This document shows positions 1-5,946 of a DNA stretch of 10,664 nt, in pieces. The notes beneath the pieces are model-generated. The model made no database searches, was not told the DNA's origin, and saw only the letters and a list, made by a program, of their open reading frames with translations. This stretch comes from Thermoleophilaceae bacterium. Its GTDB lineage: Bacteria > Actinomycetota > Thermoleophilia > Solirubrobacterales > Thermoleophilaceae. The stretch covers positions 1-10,664 of the forward strand of contig JACCZP010000328.1 in the NCBI GenBank assembly GCA_013695885.1, read 5' to 3'. The number at the start of each line of letters is the position of its first letter. Position 1 is the stretch's first letter. The translations under genes were made by a program, and so were the position numbers.

Positions 1-61
1 CCGCAGGAGCGCTCGCGCGCGGCGGCTCCTCTCCCCCGCATCCTCCAGCGGCCAGCGCAGA

Positions 62-86
62 CACGGCGGCCAACGTGGCCGCCGTG
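62..86 (-). terminator. Perfect 10-bp hairpin after the UPF0173 gene
   Basis: The left arm cacggcggcc (62-71) and right arm ggccgccgtg (77-86) are exact reverse complements around the 5-nt loop aacgt. The hairpin begins 12 nt past the stop of the minus-strand hydrolase gene, where an operon terminator is expected. There is no T-run after it on either strand, so it is a GC-rich stem without the classical U-tail, as is often seen in actinobacteria. It could also act as an RNA-stabilising 3' end. Confidence 0.5.
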
Positions 87-98
87 CGGCGGACCGGC

Positions 99-776
99 CT
101 ACTCAGAGTGGGTATCCCCGGGCGCCATCACCACGACCCGCGAGGAGGTCCGCGACTCGACGTCCGACCTGAACGCCTCGGCGTCGGTCTCGATCGGCGG
201 GAAGGTGTCGTAGTGGCACGGGATCACCGTCCGGGCCGAGACGAGCTCGCAGGCGGTGGCCGCGTCGAAGCGGTCCATCGTGTAGTGGCCGCCGATCGGC
301 ACGATGGCCACGTCGACCTCGTTGCGCCGCGGAACGAGCTGGAGATCCGAGAACAGGGCGGTGTCGCCGAGGTGGTAGACCACCTTGCCGCCGAGGCCGA
401 TGACGAGACCGGTCGGCGTGTTCGCCGTGCCGCTCGGGGTGGTGGAGGTGTGCCACGCGGGCACGAGCCGCACCCAGCCGCCGTCGAACTCCGCCGTGCC
501 ACCCAGGTTGGGGTCGACGACGTTCTCCAGGCCGAGGCCCTGGAGCTCCCAGCCGAGCTCGGTGATGGCCACGCAGTGCGCGCCGGTGCGCTCCGCGATG
601 GCCGGGGTGTCGCCCCAGTGGTCGAAGTGCCCGTGGGTGAGGAAGATGTGGGTCGGCTCGACCTCCTCGGCGCTCGCGGCCGCCTTCGGGTTGTCCGACA
701 GGAACGGGTCGATGAGGATGCGGGTCTCCCCCTCGGTCAGCTCGAAGCACGAGTGGCCCAGGTAGCGGATCTCCAT
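99..776 (-). CDS. UPF0173 family metal-dependent hydrolase (metallo-beta-lactamase fold)
   Basis: This 225-residue protein has the full length typical of the UPF0173/YtkL-like family. Metal ligands are visible in order: His8, the HGHFDH box at 48-53 (His48, His50, Asp52, His53), His109 in PAWHT, Asp138 in HLGDTA, His164 in GGHYTMD and His188 in PCHYDTFPP. It is a soluble cytoplasmic protein with no signal peptide. The family binds two metal ions and is assumed to hydrolyse small substrates, but the physiological substrate is unknown. The ATG start is supported by the N-terminal MEIRYLGHSCF, which begins the fold directly, and by GGAG 11 nt upstream. It lies 6 nt after the preceding small gene, so it is probably the last gene of the operon, ahead of the hairpin at 62-86. 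Confidence 0.9.
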   Translation of the reverse strand: MEIRYLGHSCFELTEGETRILIDPFLSDNPKAAASAEEVEPTHIFLTHGHFDHWGDTPAIAERTGAHCVAITELGWELQGLGLENVVDPNLGGTAEFDGGWVRLVPAWHTSTTPSGTANTPTGLVIGLGGKVVYHLGDTALFSDLQLVPRRNEVDVAIVPIGGHYTMDRFDAATACELVSARTVIPCHYDTFPPIETDAEAFRSDVESRTSSRVVVMAPGDTHSE

Positions 777-782
777 TTCCGG

Positions 783-1118
783 TCAGGCTCCTTCGGTCGG
801 GTTCGGATCGCCTGGATCGAGCTCACGGGCGAGCTCCCAGCCGACGGCCACGCCGACGAGCATGCCCATGCGCGTCTGGTCGGCCAGCAGGTCTCGCGCC
901 TGCCTTACCCGCTCCTCGGGCTCCGAAGCCGCCACCGCGCGACGGACCTCCTGGTCGTGGGCCTCGAGCCACCCGCCGTCCTCGAGCGCCCGCGCGAGGA
1001 TGACGCCGAGCTGCGGCGCCATCTCGGCCACGCGCGCCTCGGCGTCGGTCAGCCGCCCGGGCCGGCTGAGCGCGTCGATGGCCGCGTCGAGGCGCGCCGA
1101 ATCGGGGCGCGAGGCCAC
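783..1118 (-). CDS. Small helical protein of unknown function (111 aa)
   Basis: I do not recognise a family. The 111-residue product is rich in Ala, Arg, Glu and Leu and looks almost entirely helical and soluble: there is no Cys, signal peptide or convincing membrane segment. A segment near residues 82-97 (RMGMLVGVAVGWELAR) is the most hydrophobic part. The start is GTG at 1118, the only start codon between an in-frame TAG (1143-1145) and the body of the protein. No good Shine-Dalgarno is visible, so translation probably depends on coupling to the gene 24 nt upstream. It ends 6 nt before the UPF0173 start, which supports co-transcription. That it is a real gene is inferred from its place in a tight colinear row and from codon third positions rich in G/C. 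Confidence 0.65.
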   Translation of the reverse strand: MASRPDSARLDAAIDALSRPGRLTDAEARVAEMAPQLGVILARALEDGGWLEAHDQEVRRAVAASEPEERVRQARDLLADQTRMGMLVGVAVGWELARELDPGDPNPTEGA

Positions 1119-1142
1119 CGGGGAAACGCGTGCGCGGGCGGG

Positions 1143-1385
1143 CTAGTGCCCGCCGCCCGCCTGCTCGAGGCAATGGAGCCCGTCGGCCAGCGCCGACTCG
1201 TCGAGCTCTCCGTTGCCCGGCGGGGCCGTGGCCTGGTTCTGAGCCTCGGCCGGGGGGCTCGTGCCCCGCTCCCTCGTCCCGGCACCGTCGGCCGACTCGC
1301 GCGCGGCCTCGATGAGCTGCTCGGACTCGTCGGTACGGCGGCCCTCGGCGACCAGGTCCTCGCGGCTCGTCTGGACTCGGTCCAT
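1143..1385 (-). CDS. Small acidic hydrophilic protein of unknown function (80 aa)
   Basis: I do not recognise this protein. It is 80 residues long, hydrophilic and probably largely disordered. A charged helical N-terminal half (MDRVQTSREDLVAEGRR...) is followed by a Pro/Gly/Thr-rich stretch around residues 40-58 and a short helical tail, with one Cys and a final GGGH. The frame stays open further upstream to 1583, but the ATG at 1385 is chosen because GAGGGAG sits just before it and because the upstream extension would overlap the diguanylate cyclase with Arg/Pro-rich shadow sequence. It is separated by 67 nt from the cyclase gene, the widest gap in this row, and by 24 nt from the next gene. 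Confidence 0.6.
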   Translation of the reverse strand: MDRVQTSREDLVAEGRRTDESEQLIEAARESADGAGTRERGTSPPAEAQNQATAPPGNGELDESALADGLHCLEQAGGGH

Positions 1386-1389
1386 GATG

Positions 1390-1396
1390 CTCCCTC
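1390..1396 (-). promoter_or_regulatory. Ribosome binding site fixing the start of the 80-aa gene
   Basis: On the minus strand GAGGGAG lies 4 nt before the ATG at 1383-1385. It is the clearest Shine-Dalgarno in the left half of the window and decides the start against the longer open frame that reaches 1583. Confidence 0.6.
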
Positions 1397-1412
1397 GTTC
1401 GGGTTCGTGAGC

Positions 1413-1418
1413 ACCGTA
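1413..1418 (-). promoter_or_regulatory. Possible -10 element (TACGGT) before the 80-aa gene
   Basis: TACGGT on the minus strand fits TAnnnT and lies 27 nt before the ATG. That would leave a leader of about 20 nt containing the Shine-Dalgarno. No -35 is recognisable. An internal promoter would explain the larger 67-nt gap after the diguanylate cyclase gene. A weak 6-bp hairpin (1442-1447 with 1456-1461) overlaps the cyclase stop and could partly end upstream transcription. This is weak evidence only. Confidence 0.2.
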
Positions 1419-1452
1419 ACAGCGCCCTCGCGCCCGGGCCTCCGGCGGGCAG

Positions 1453-2514
1453 TCACGCCGGGCCCGTGGTCGGTGCCACCACCGAGCGGTCCCGTCCGGC
1501 CTCCTTGGCCCGGTAGAGCGCGCGGTCCGCGGCCTCGAGGAGCGCGGCCGGCGTACAGGCACCGGCGGGGGATCCGGCGACACCGAACGAGACGGTGAGC
1601 GGCACGGGCTCCTCGGCGAACGTCTTCCGAAGCTCTTCGCGCAGACGCTCGGCCAGCACGTGCGCCGCCTCCTCCCCCGAGTCGGGCACGATCAGCGCGA
1701 ACTCCTCACCACCCAGGCGAGCCGCCACGTCCACCCGGCGCTTCGCGGCCATGAGCACGGCGCTGACCCGCTCGAGGGCCGCGTCGCCCGCGCCGTGGCC
1801 GAGACGGTCGTTCACCTCCTTGAAGGAGTCGAGGTCGCCGATGAGGAGGCTGACCTCGGTCCGCGAGCGCCGCGCGCGCTCGATCTCGACCTCGAGCGCG
1901 GCGTCGAAGCCGCGGCGGTTGAGCAGACCGGTCAGAGGGTCCGTGCGCGCGGCCTCGTCCAGGCGGCCGACGAGCCCCTCGAGGCGCAGGCGCAGGGCCA
2001 GGACCACCGCGGCGACCATGGTCACCGTGCCCAGCACCAAGATCCACTGCACGGCCGCGCTCGGAGCCCGCGTCGCGAGCAGGACGGCCGCGAAGCCCCC
2101 GCCGACGAGGGCCACGTGCACGGCCACCCAGCCGCGCGAGAGGAGCTGGGCGGCAGCCACCGCGACCCACGCGTAGGCCACCGGGTAGACGCTCATCCCC
2201 GAGCCCTCGAAGACGGCCGCCGCCGAGATGAGGAGGGTGCCCACCGCCGGCAGCAGCTGGGAGACCGCGAGGGGGATGCGGTCGAACAGCAGCAGGGCGG
2301 CCACGGCGACCCCGTAGGCGAGCGCCCCGCAGGCGAGCACGCCGGGCTCGTACGTCGCCCGGTCGTGGGGCAGCAGCACGGCGAGGAGGGAGAGCGTGCC
2401 GCCGGCCGCGAAGAAGTAGGTCCACGTGCGCGCGAGCGCCGAGCGGTCGGTGAGCCCCGTAGCCGCGCCGCAGAACTCGCCGAACGAGATCCGCCGACGT
2501 AGAGAGGGTTCCAC
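1453..2514 (-). CDS. Membrane-anchored diguanylate cyclase (GGDEF domain)
   Basis: This enzyme makes cyclic di-GMP from two GTP. The 353-residue protein has about six hydrophobic segments (roughly 32-50, 58-77, 81-102, 108-124, 128-147, 156-174), then a GGDEF domain from about 190 to 347. The active-site motif is GGEEF (268-272). The DPLTGLLNRRGFD box is at 192-204 and the metal/substrate segment GDLDSFK at 226-232. RRVD (259-262) sits exactly five residues before GGEEF and matches the RxxD inhibitory site, so product feedback is expected. The catalytic domain faces the cytoplasm. The membrane part has no recognised sensor name. The start is GTG at 2514, with no clear Shine-Dalgarno and no other start nearby. 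It begins 24 nt after the rhomboid-like gene, so the two are probably co-transcribed. Confidence 0.93.
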   Translation of the reverse strand: MEPSLRRRISFGEFCGAATGLTDRSALARTWTYFFAAGGTLSLLAVLLPHDRATYEPGVLACGALAYGVAVAALLLFDRIPLAVSQLLPAVGTLLISAAAVFEGSGMSVYPVAYAWVAVAAAQLLSRGWVAVHVALVGGGFAAVLLATRAPSAAVQWILVLGTVTMVAAVVLALRLRLEGLVGRLDEAARTDPLTGLLNRRGFDAALEVEIERARRSRTEVSLLIGDLDSFKEVNDRLGHGAGDAALERVSAVLMAAKRRVDVAARLGGEEFALIVPDSGEEAAHVLAERLREELRKTFAEEPVPLTVSFGVAGSPAGACTPAALLEAADRALYRAKEAGRDRSVVAPTTGPA

Positions 2515-2538
2515 TGGCCGCGGCGAGGAGGGCGGCGC

Positions 2539-3315
2539 TCAGCGCCTCAGGGAGAGCAGCAGGCCCACGATCGTGCCGGCGAGGGCTCCGCCCGCCGCGG
2601 CGGCGGGGCTGGCGCTCGGATCGGCCAGGAACATCAGCGCGAGCACGGCGGCGAAGACGTAGACGCCGAGCAGGTCGTTCCCGCGGTCGTCCCCGCGCTC
2701 GAGCGCGCGCCGGTCCTCGGCGAGCCACGCGCAGAGCAGGCCGAGGGCGGCGCCGTTGGCACCCATCACCGGATAGCTGCCGAGGCCCGCCGCGGCGGCA
2801 CCGACGGCCGCCGCCGACCCGGCGGCGGCGCAGGCGAGGAAGGTGAGGACGAGGGTCAGCGGGCCGAAGCGACGCTCGAGGTGCATCCCGAAGATGGCCA
2901 CGCCGAAGAGGGCGATGAACTGGTAGCCCAGGTTGGGGTGGACGAAGGGCGAGGTGAGATAGCGCCACCACTCGTCTCCCGGGGGCCCGAGGAGGACGGC
3001 GTCCTCGGCGAGAGGAACGCTCGGAATCTCCAGCAGGAGGCTGACGAGCGCCGATAGGAGGATGAGCACACCGGTCGCGTACGGGCGGGTCTCCGGGGCG
3101 ATGCCGGCGATCTCCCCCCGCCGCAGCCGGGGCAGGCGGGGCGCCTTCGTCTCCCGCGCGGGGGGCTCCGGCCGCTCGCCCTCGCGGTCGAGCCGGGGTG
3201 CGCGCTTTCGCACCCGCTGGCCGCAGTACGGGCACTCCGTGACGTAGGGGCTGACCTCCGAGGAGCAGTTCTTGCAGACGACGAAGAGGTCGGGCTCGGA
3301 CACCGTGGCGAGCAT
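2539..3315 (-). CDS. Zinc-ribbon rhomboid-like membrane protein, predicted protease-dead
   Basis: The N-terminus holds a zinc ribbon: CKNC at 14-17 and CPYC at 28-31. A charged linker (33-75) follows, then a rhomboid-type membrane domain with segments near 80-97, 130-146, 153-175, 184-199, 215-231 and 238-255. The family signature is visible in WRYLTSPFVHPN (117-128) and GMHLERRFG (143-151). Active rhomboids use a GxSG serine and a histidine in the last core helix. Here the serine position reads GANG (185-188), the HxxxN-type position reads Gln132, and there is no histidine after residue 145. Loss of protease activity is therefore inferred from direct sequence. The ATG at 3315 is used, but a GTG at 3303 (SEPDLFVVCKNC) is an equally good start. 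It lies between ligase and cyclase genes with 24-nt gaps on both sides. Confidence 0.85.
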   Translation of the reverse strand: MLATVSEPDLFVVCKNCSSEVSPYVTECPYCGQRVRKRAPRLDREGERPEPPARETKAPRLPRLRRGEIAGIAPETRPYATGVLILLSALVSLLLEIPSVPLAEDAVLLGPPGDEWWRYLTSPFVHPNLGYQFIALFGVAIFGMHLERRFGPLTLVLTFLACAAAGSAAAVGAAAAGLGSYPVMGANGAALGLLCAWLAEDRRALERGDDRGNDLLGVYVFAAVLALMFLADPSASPAAAAGGALAGTIVGLLLSLRR

Positions 3316-3339
3316 ACCCTCGGCCGCCTTCCCGGAGGG

Positions 3340-4449
3340 CTACACCGCGGTCTCGGCCACGATCTCGGCGATCACCTCGGTGAGGTCGTTGTTGGCCTCG
3401 TAGACGAGCAGCTGCCGGGCCGCGCCGGTGCCCTTCTCGATCAGGTCCTCGACGCCCGCGAGCTCGGCCTCGGCGCCCAGCTCCCGGGCGTGCTCGCGCA
3501 GGCGCTCGAGCGTGCCCAGAGCACGCTCCCGGGCCGGCACTCGGGTCGCTCGAGGGAGATCCACGAGCTCACCGTCGAGCCCTTTGCGTGCCGCCAGCCA
3601 GCGGTTCTCGTCGAGCATCGCCGTGGGGAACCCCGAAGGCGCCGGGCGCCCCTCGTCGAAGTGCTCGCACAGCTCACGGACCATCGCCTGGATCAACGCC
3701 GCGATGCCCACCGTGTGCTCGATGCGCGTCTGCGAGTCCATGGCCCTCACCTCGACCGTGCCGAGCCGCGGGTGCGGGCGCACGTCGTACCAGAGGAGCG
3801 TGTAGTCGCTCATGACCTTCGAGCGCACCATGAACTCGATCCGCTCGACGTAGTCGGCGAAGTCGCGGTAGGCCGGCGGCAGCCCCACGCGGGGGAAGGC
3901 CCGGAAGATGGGCATGCGGCTCGAGGCCAGGCCGGTGGCGTCGGCACGCCAGAAGGGCGAGTTCGCGGCCAGTGCAATGAGCAGGGGCACCTCCAGGCGC
4001 AGCCCGTTCACGACGTAGATCGCCTTGTCGGGATCGTCGACCCCGACGTGCACGTGCATGCCGAAGATCAGCTCCTGCCGCGCCACGAAGCCGAGCTCGG
4101 CCACGAGGTCGCGGTAGCGGTCGCGGGGCACGATCCGCTGCTCCTCCCAGAGCGCGAACGGATGGGTCCCGGCCGACCCGATCGCGAGACCGCGCTCACC
4201 CGCGGCGGCAGAGACCCCCCGGCGTAGCGCGCGCAGCTGATCGCCCGCAGCGGGAACGTCCGGGCACGGCGTGGTGGCCACCTCGAGCACCGACTCCATG
4301 AGCTCGGCCTGCACGTGGCCGGGGCCCCCCGGCGGGCTCTCGAGCATCGCGTCGATCGAGTTCGACAGGTCGAGCGTCTCGGCGTCCACGATCATGAGCT
4401 CCTCCTCGATCCCGACCGTGTAGGACGGTCCCGTGAACGCGTGCTCCAC
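3340..4449 (-). CDS. Glutamate-cysteine ligase, YbdK/GCS2 type (carboxylate-amine ligase)
   Basis: This is a cytoplasmic ATP-dependent ligase of the GCS2 family, which joins the gamma-carboxyl of glutamate to cysteine or another amine. The 369-residue length is normal for YbdK-like proteins. Motifs in order are TVGIEEELMIVD (11-22), QAELMESVLEVAT (47-59), SAGTHPFA (92-99), GMHVHVGV (130-137), ANSPFW (162-167), a conserved block from LWYDVRPHP to EVRAMDSQT (219-241) and ENRWLAARKG (281-290). Members of this family can have weak or different activity, so true glutathione-type or ergothioneine-type synthesis is not established. The start is GTG at 4449. It has no Shine-Dalgarno, but TAGCAT lies 8 nt upstream, suggesting a leaderless mRNA. 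It appears to be the first gene of the minus-strand operon that runs down to 99. Confidence 0.92.
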   Translation of the reverse strand: MEHAFTGPSYTVGIEEELMIVDAETLDLSNSIDAMLESPPGGPGHVQAELMESVLEVATTPCPDVPAAGDQLRALRRGVSAAAGERGLAIGSAGTHPFALWEEQRIVPRDRYRDLVAELGFVARQELIFGMHVHVGVDDPDKAIYVVNGLRLEVPLLIALAANSPFWRADATGLASSRMPIFRAFPRVGLPPAYRDFADYVERIEFMVRSKVMSDYTLLWYDVRPHPRLGTVEVRAMDSQTRIEHTVGIAALIQAMVRELCEHFDEGRPAPSGFPTAMLDENRWLAARKGLDGELVDLPRATRVPARERALGTLERLREHARELGAEAELAGVEDLIEKGTGAARQLLVYEANNDLTEVIAEIVAETAV

Positions 4450-4457
4450 AGGCCGGG

Positions 4458-4463
4458 ATGCTA
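4458..4463 (-). promoter_or_regulatory. -10 element (TAGCAT) for the ligase operon
   Basis: On the minus strand TAGCAT fits TAnnnT and ends 8 nt before the GTG start of the ligase. Transcription would begin at or next to the start codon, giving a leaderless message, which agrees with the lack of a Shine-Dalgarno. No good -35 is seen at 16-18 nt. It shares the 131-nt divergent region with the promoter of the 79-aa gene. Confidence 0.4.
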
Positions 4464-4543
4464 AGGGCCAACCCGGGCGGCGCCGGCACGCTGGGCCCGC
4501 TGCTCGGACCCTCCGCAGCGGTGCCTTCGCCCCGCCGGGCCGG

Positions 4544-4573
4544 ATGACATAACCGCGCCCGCGGGTCTAGCCT
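4544..4573 (+). promoter_or_regulatory. Vegetative-type promoter of the 79-aa membrane protein
   Basis: ATGACA (4544-4549, five of six matches to TTGACA), an 18-nt spacer and TAGCCT (4568-4573, fits TAnnnT) form the best promoter in the window. The -10 ends only 7 nt before the ATG at 4581, so the transcript should start at the initiation codon. Confidence 0.6.
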
Positions 4574-4580
4574 GCCCACG

Positions 4581-4820
4581 ATGCGGATGCAGCAGTCGAT
4601 CGCCGAGTGGGAGGAGGCCTTCCACGCCGAGAGGGCCGAGGAGGACGCCAGCCGGGTGCGGTTGCGCCGCGAGGCGGCGCAGCGCTCGCGCCAGCGGCGG
4701 GCCGTCCACAGCGAGCGCCTCGCCACCCTGCGCTTCGCGGGCCTCGTGGTGGCGATCCTCACCACGGCGGTCATCGTCACCGTGGTGATGTTCGAGACGC
4801 TCGCCCTGTTGATGGGGTAG
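4581..4820 (+). CDS. Small single-pass membrane protein with charged coiled-coil N-terminus (79 aa)
   Basis: I do not recognise a named family. Residues 1-48 form a strongly charged, probably helical or coiled segment (SIAEWEEAFHAERAEEDASR onwards, rich in Glu, Arg and Ala). Residues about 52-77 form one hydrophobic transmembrane segment (FAGLVVAILTTAVIVTVVMF), and the protein ends LALLMG. The Arg-rich stretch before the helix (RSRQRR) predicts the N-terminus inside the cell. The ATG at 4581 is chosen because the promoter -10 ends 7 nt before it; ATG at 4587 is a possible alternative. It is a single-gene unit, divergent from the ligase operon and convergent with csrA. The strong promoter and clean domain layout argue that the gene is real. 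Confidence 0.75.
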   Translation: MRMQQSIAEWEEAFHAERAEEDASRVRLRREAAQRSRQRRAVHSERLATLRFAGLVVAILTTAVIVTVVMFETLALLMG

Positions 4821-4842
4821 GGCCGCCCGGGGCGTCTGGGCG

Positions 4843-4860
4843 CCCGGCAGCCGAGCCGGG
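4843..4860. terminator. Weak hairpin between converging genes
   Basis: cccggc (4843-4848) pairs with gccggg (4855-4860) around a 6-nt loop, with two further base pairs possible past a one-base bulge. It lies in the 90-nt gap between the 3' ends of the 79-aa gene and csrA, where a bidirectional terminator would be useful. There is no T-run on either side, and short GC stems are common by chance here. Confidence 0.25.
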
Positions 4861-4910
4861 GCGGGGCAGTAGGACCTCGACGCCCCCGGCCCTCGAGAGC
4901 GGCAGTCGCC

Positions 4911-5162
4911 TCAGTCGTCCGGCGGGACGTCGCGAGGGGAGCCGAGGTCGCTCAGGGCCTGGTCGACCTCGGCGACGTCGACCTCCGCCCCCGACGTGCC
5001 CTCTCCGCGCATCTGAAGGTAGATCTCCGTGCGGTAGACGGGCACCGAGCGAGGGGCGCTGATCCCGAGCCGCACCTTGTCGCCGGCCACGGCCAGCACC
5101 GACACCTCGATGTCGTCGCCGATCATCACGCTCTGGCTTCTCTTGCGGGTGAGCACGAGCAC
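4911..5162 (-). CDS. csrA: CsrA/RsmA carbon storage regulator, with acidic C-terminal extension
   Basis: CsrA is a small dimeric RNA-binding protein that represses or stabilises mRNAs by binding GGA motifs in 5' leaders. The N-terminus MLVLTRKRSQSVMIG (with GTG as initiator) and the core VSVLAVAGDKVRLGISAPRS match the family. The key RNA-contact residues Leu4, Arg6, Val40, Val42, Arg44 and Glu46 are all present in APRSVPVYRTEIY. The product is 83 residues, about 20 longer than the E. coli protein; the extra tail (about 54-83) is acidic. GTG at 5162 is preferred because it gives the canonical MLVLTRK and because TAAAGT ends 10 nt before it. GTG at 5174 (adding MREP) is an alternative preceded by GGGGGT. 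The usual partner gene fliW and flagellar genes are not in view. Confidence 0.93.
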   Translation of the reverse strand: MLVLTRKRSQSVMIGDDIEVSVLAVAGDKVRLGISAPRSVPVYRTEIYLQMRGEGTSGAEVDVAEVDQALSDLGSPRDVPPDD

Positions 5163-5172
5163 GGGCTCACGC

Positions 5173-5178
5173 ACTTTA
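5173..5178 (-). promoter_or_regulatory. -10 element (TAAAGT) for csrA
   Basis: TAAAGT on the minus strand fits TAnnnT and lies 10 nt before the GTG at 5162. This would give a leader of only a few bases. A short GTGAG lies between the two and could serve as a minimal ribosome contact. No -35 is evident at the usual distance. If this is the true -10, the alternative csrA start at 5174 lies inside it and is excluded. Confidence 0.4.
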
Positions 5179-5213
5179 CCCCCGGGCCACCTCGACCGCG
5201 GCGGTAAGGGCCT

Positions 5214-5242
5214 CTGACCACCGCCACGGCCGTTGCTAATGT
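5214..5242 (+). promoter_or_regulatory. Vegetative-type promoter of the Arg/Gly-rich protein gene
   Basis: CTGACC (5214-5219, four of six matches to TTGACA), a 17-nt spacer and TAATGT (5237-5242, fits TAnnnT) are correctly placed for a start of transcription near 5249-5252, just before the ATG at 5254. The earlier in-frame ATG at 5239 lies inside the -10 and should not be used. Confidence 0.55.
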
Positions 5243-5253
5243 CTCGCCCGTCG

Positions 5254-5943
5254 ATGCCCCGACGGTCGCTGAAGCCCCAGCTCAACCAGATCCGGGGTTG
5301 GGTGCGCCAGGGGCGCACCGACGCCTGGATAGCCCACCAGCTCGAGGCGTCCGTCCGCGACATCCGTGAGTTCAAGCGCGAGCACGCTCTGGTGCCAGGA
5401 GAGGCTCCGGAGGGCGCCGAGGAGGTTCTCTCTCCGGGCGCCGTCGAGGAGCAGCCCGACCTGCGCGCCGAGGACGATGCGCTGATCGCCGCCGAGCTCG
5501 ATGCGGAGCCCGACGAGGCCGAGGCCGTGCCCACCGCCGACGACGACGGCTCCCAGGACGCCGACGAGGGCGGGACACGCCGTCGCCGCCGCGGACGCCG
5601 CGGAGGTCGAGGCCGGCGCCGCGGAGGGCGATCGGGCGGGGGCGCGCTCGAGGGCACCTTCGACCACGGCGAGGACGGCTATGGCCTGTGGCTCGACCCG
5701 GCAGTGCAGGACGACCCCGTGTACGCCGAGCACTGGGCGGGACACCGCCCGGTCACCGTGTCCGTCGAGGCGGACCGGATCGTGATCGAGCGTGCCGGCG
5801 AGGGTGAAGCGCCCGACTTCGACGAGGACCCGGCCACGGACGACGCCCTCCCCGGCGAGGATGGCGGCCGAGAGGCCGCGGTGCAACCCTCGGCCACCGA
5901 CAGCGTCACCTCCGGCGGCGGCGGGAGTCCTTCGGAGCCTTAG
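5254..5943 (+). CDS. Unrecognised protein: HTH-like N-terminus, acidic linker, Arg/Gly-rich basic centre, small C-terminal domain
   Basis: I know no named family for this 229-residue protein. Residues 1-47 are basic and helical with a helix-turn-helix look (LNQIRGWVRQGRTDAWIAHQ, then VRDIREFKREHAL). Residues 49-107 are acidic and low-complexity. Residues 109-126 are a run of Arg and Gly (RRRRRGRRGGRGRRRGGR) like the RNA-binding stretches of RNase E or RGG proteins. Residues about 131-180 look like a folded domain with aromatic and charged motifs (EGTFDHGEDGYGLWLDP, VYAEHWAGHRPVTV, DRIVIE). The tail is acidic and Gly/Ser-rich. Nucleic-acid binding is inferred. The gene is divergent from csrA, sharing a 91-nt region, and ends 3 nt from the convergent gene. 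ATG 5254 is chosen from the promoter position. Confidence 0.8.
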   Translation: MPRRSLKPQLNQIRGWVRQGRTDAWIAHQLEASVRDIREFKREHALVPGEAPEGAEEVLSPGAVEEQPDLRAEDDALIAAELDAEPDEAEAVPTADDDGSQDADEGGTRRRRRGRRGGRGRRRGGRSGGGALEGTFDHGEDGYGLWLDPAVQDDPVYAEHWAGHRPVTVSVEADRIVIERAGEGEAPDFDEDPATDDALPGEDGGREAAVQPSATDSVTSGGGGSPSEP

Positions 5944-5946
5944 GGG

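Noticed and set aside
5..30. Inverted repeat aggagc/gctcct at the left edge
   Set aside because: Six base pairs around a 14-nt mismatched interior is easily expected in such GC-rich DNA. It has no gene context because the window ends here.
1119..1145. The 80-aa and 111-aa genes are in the same frame, separated by one TAG and eight codons, so a single split or read-through gene was considered
   Set aside because: The junction codons give no homologous-looking sequence, the second gene has its own GTG, and there is no stop-codon context or structure pointing to read-through. Two adjacent small genes is the simpler reading.
75..1598. Very long plus-strand open frame opposite the UPF0173, small and cyclase genes
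   Set aside because: The translation is Arg/Gly/Val-rich without any domain. It mirrors well-supported minus-strand genes and is the usual by-product of high GC content, which makes stop codons rare in some frames. Similar long frames opposite eno, mazG and the foldase were rejected for the same reason.
5163..5174. Alternative csrA start at GTG 5174, preceded by GGGGGT
   Set aside because: It would add MREP before the canonical MLVLTRK N-terminus, whose first residues form the first beta strand, and it overlaps the likely -10 TAAAGT.
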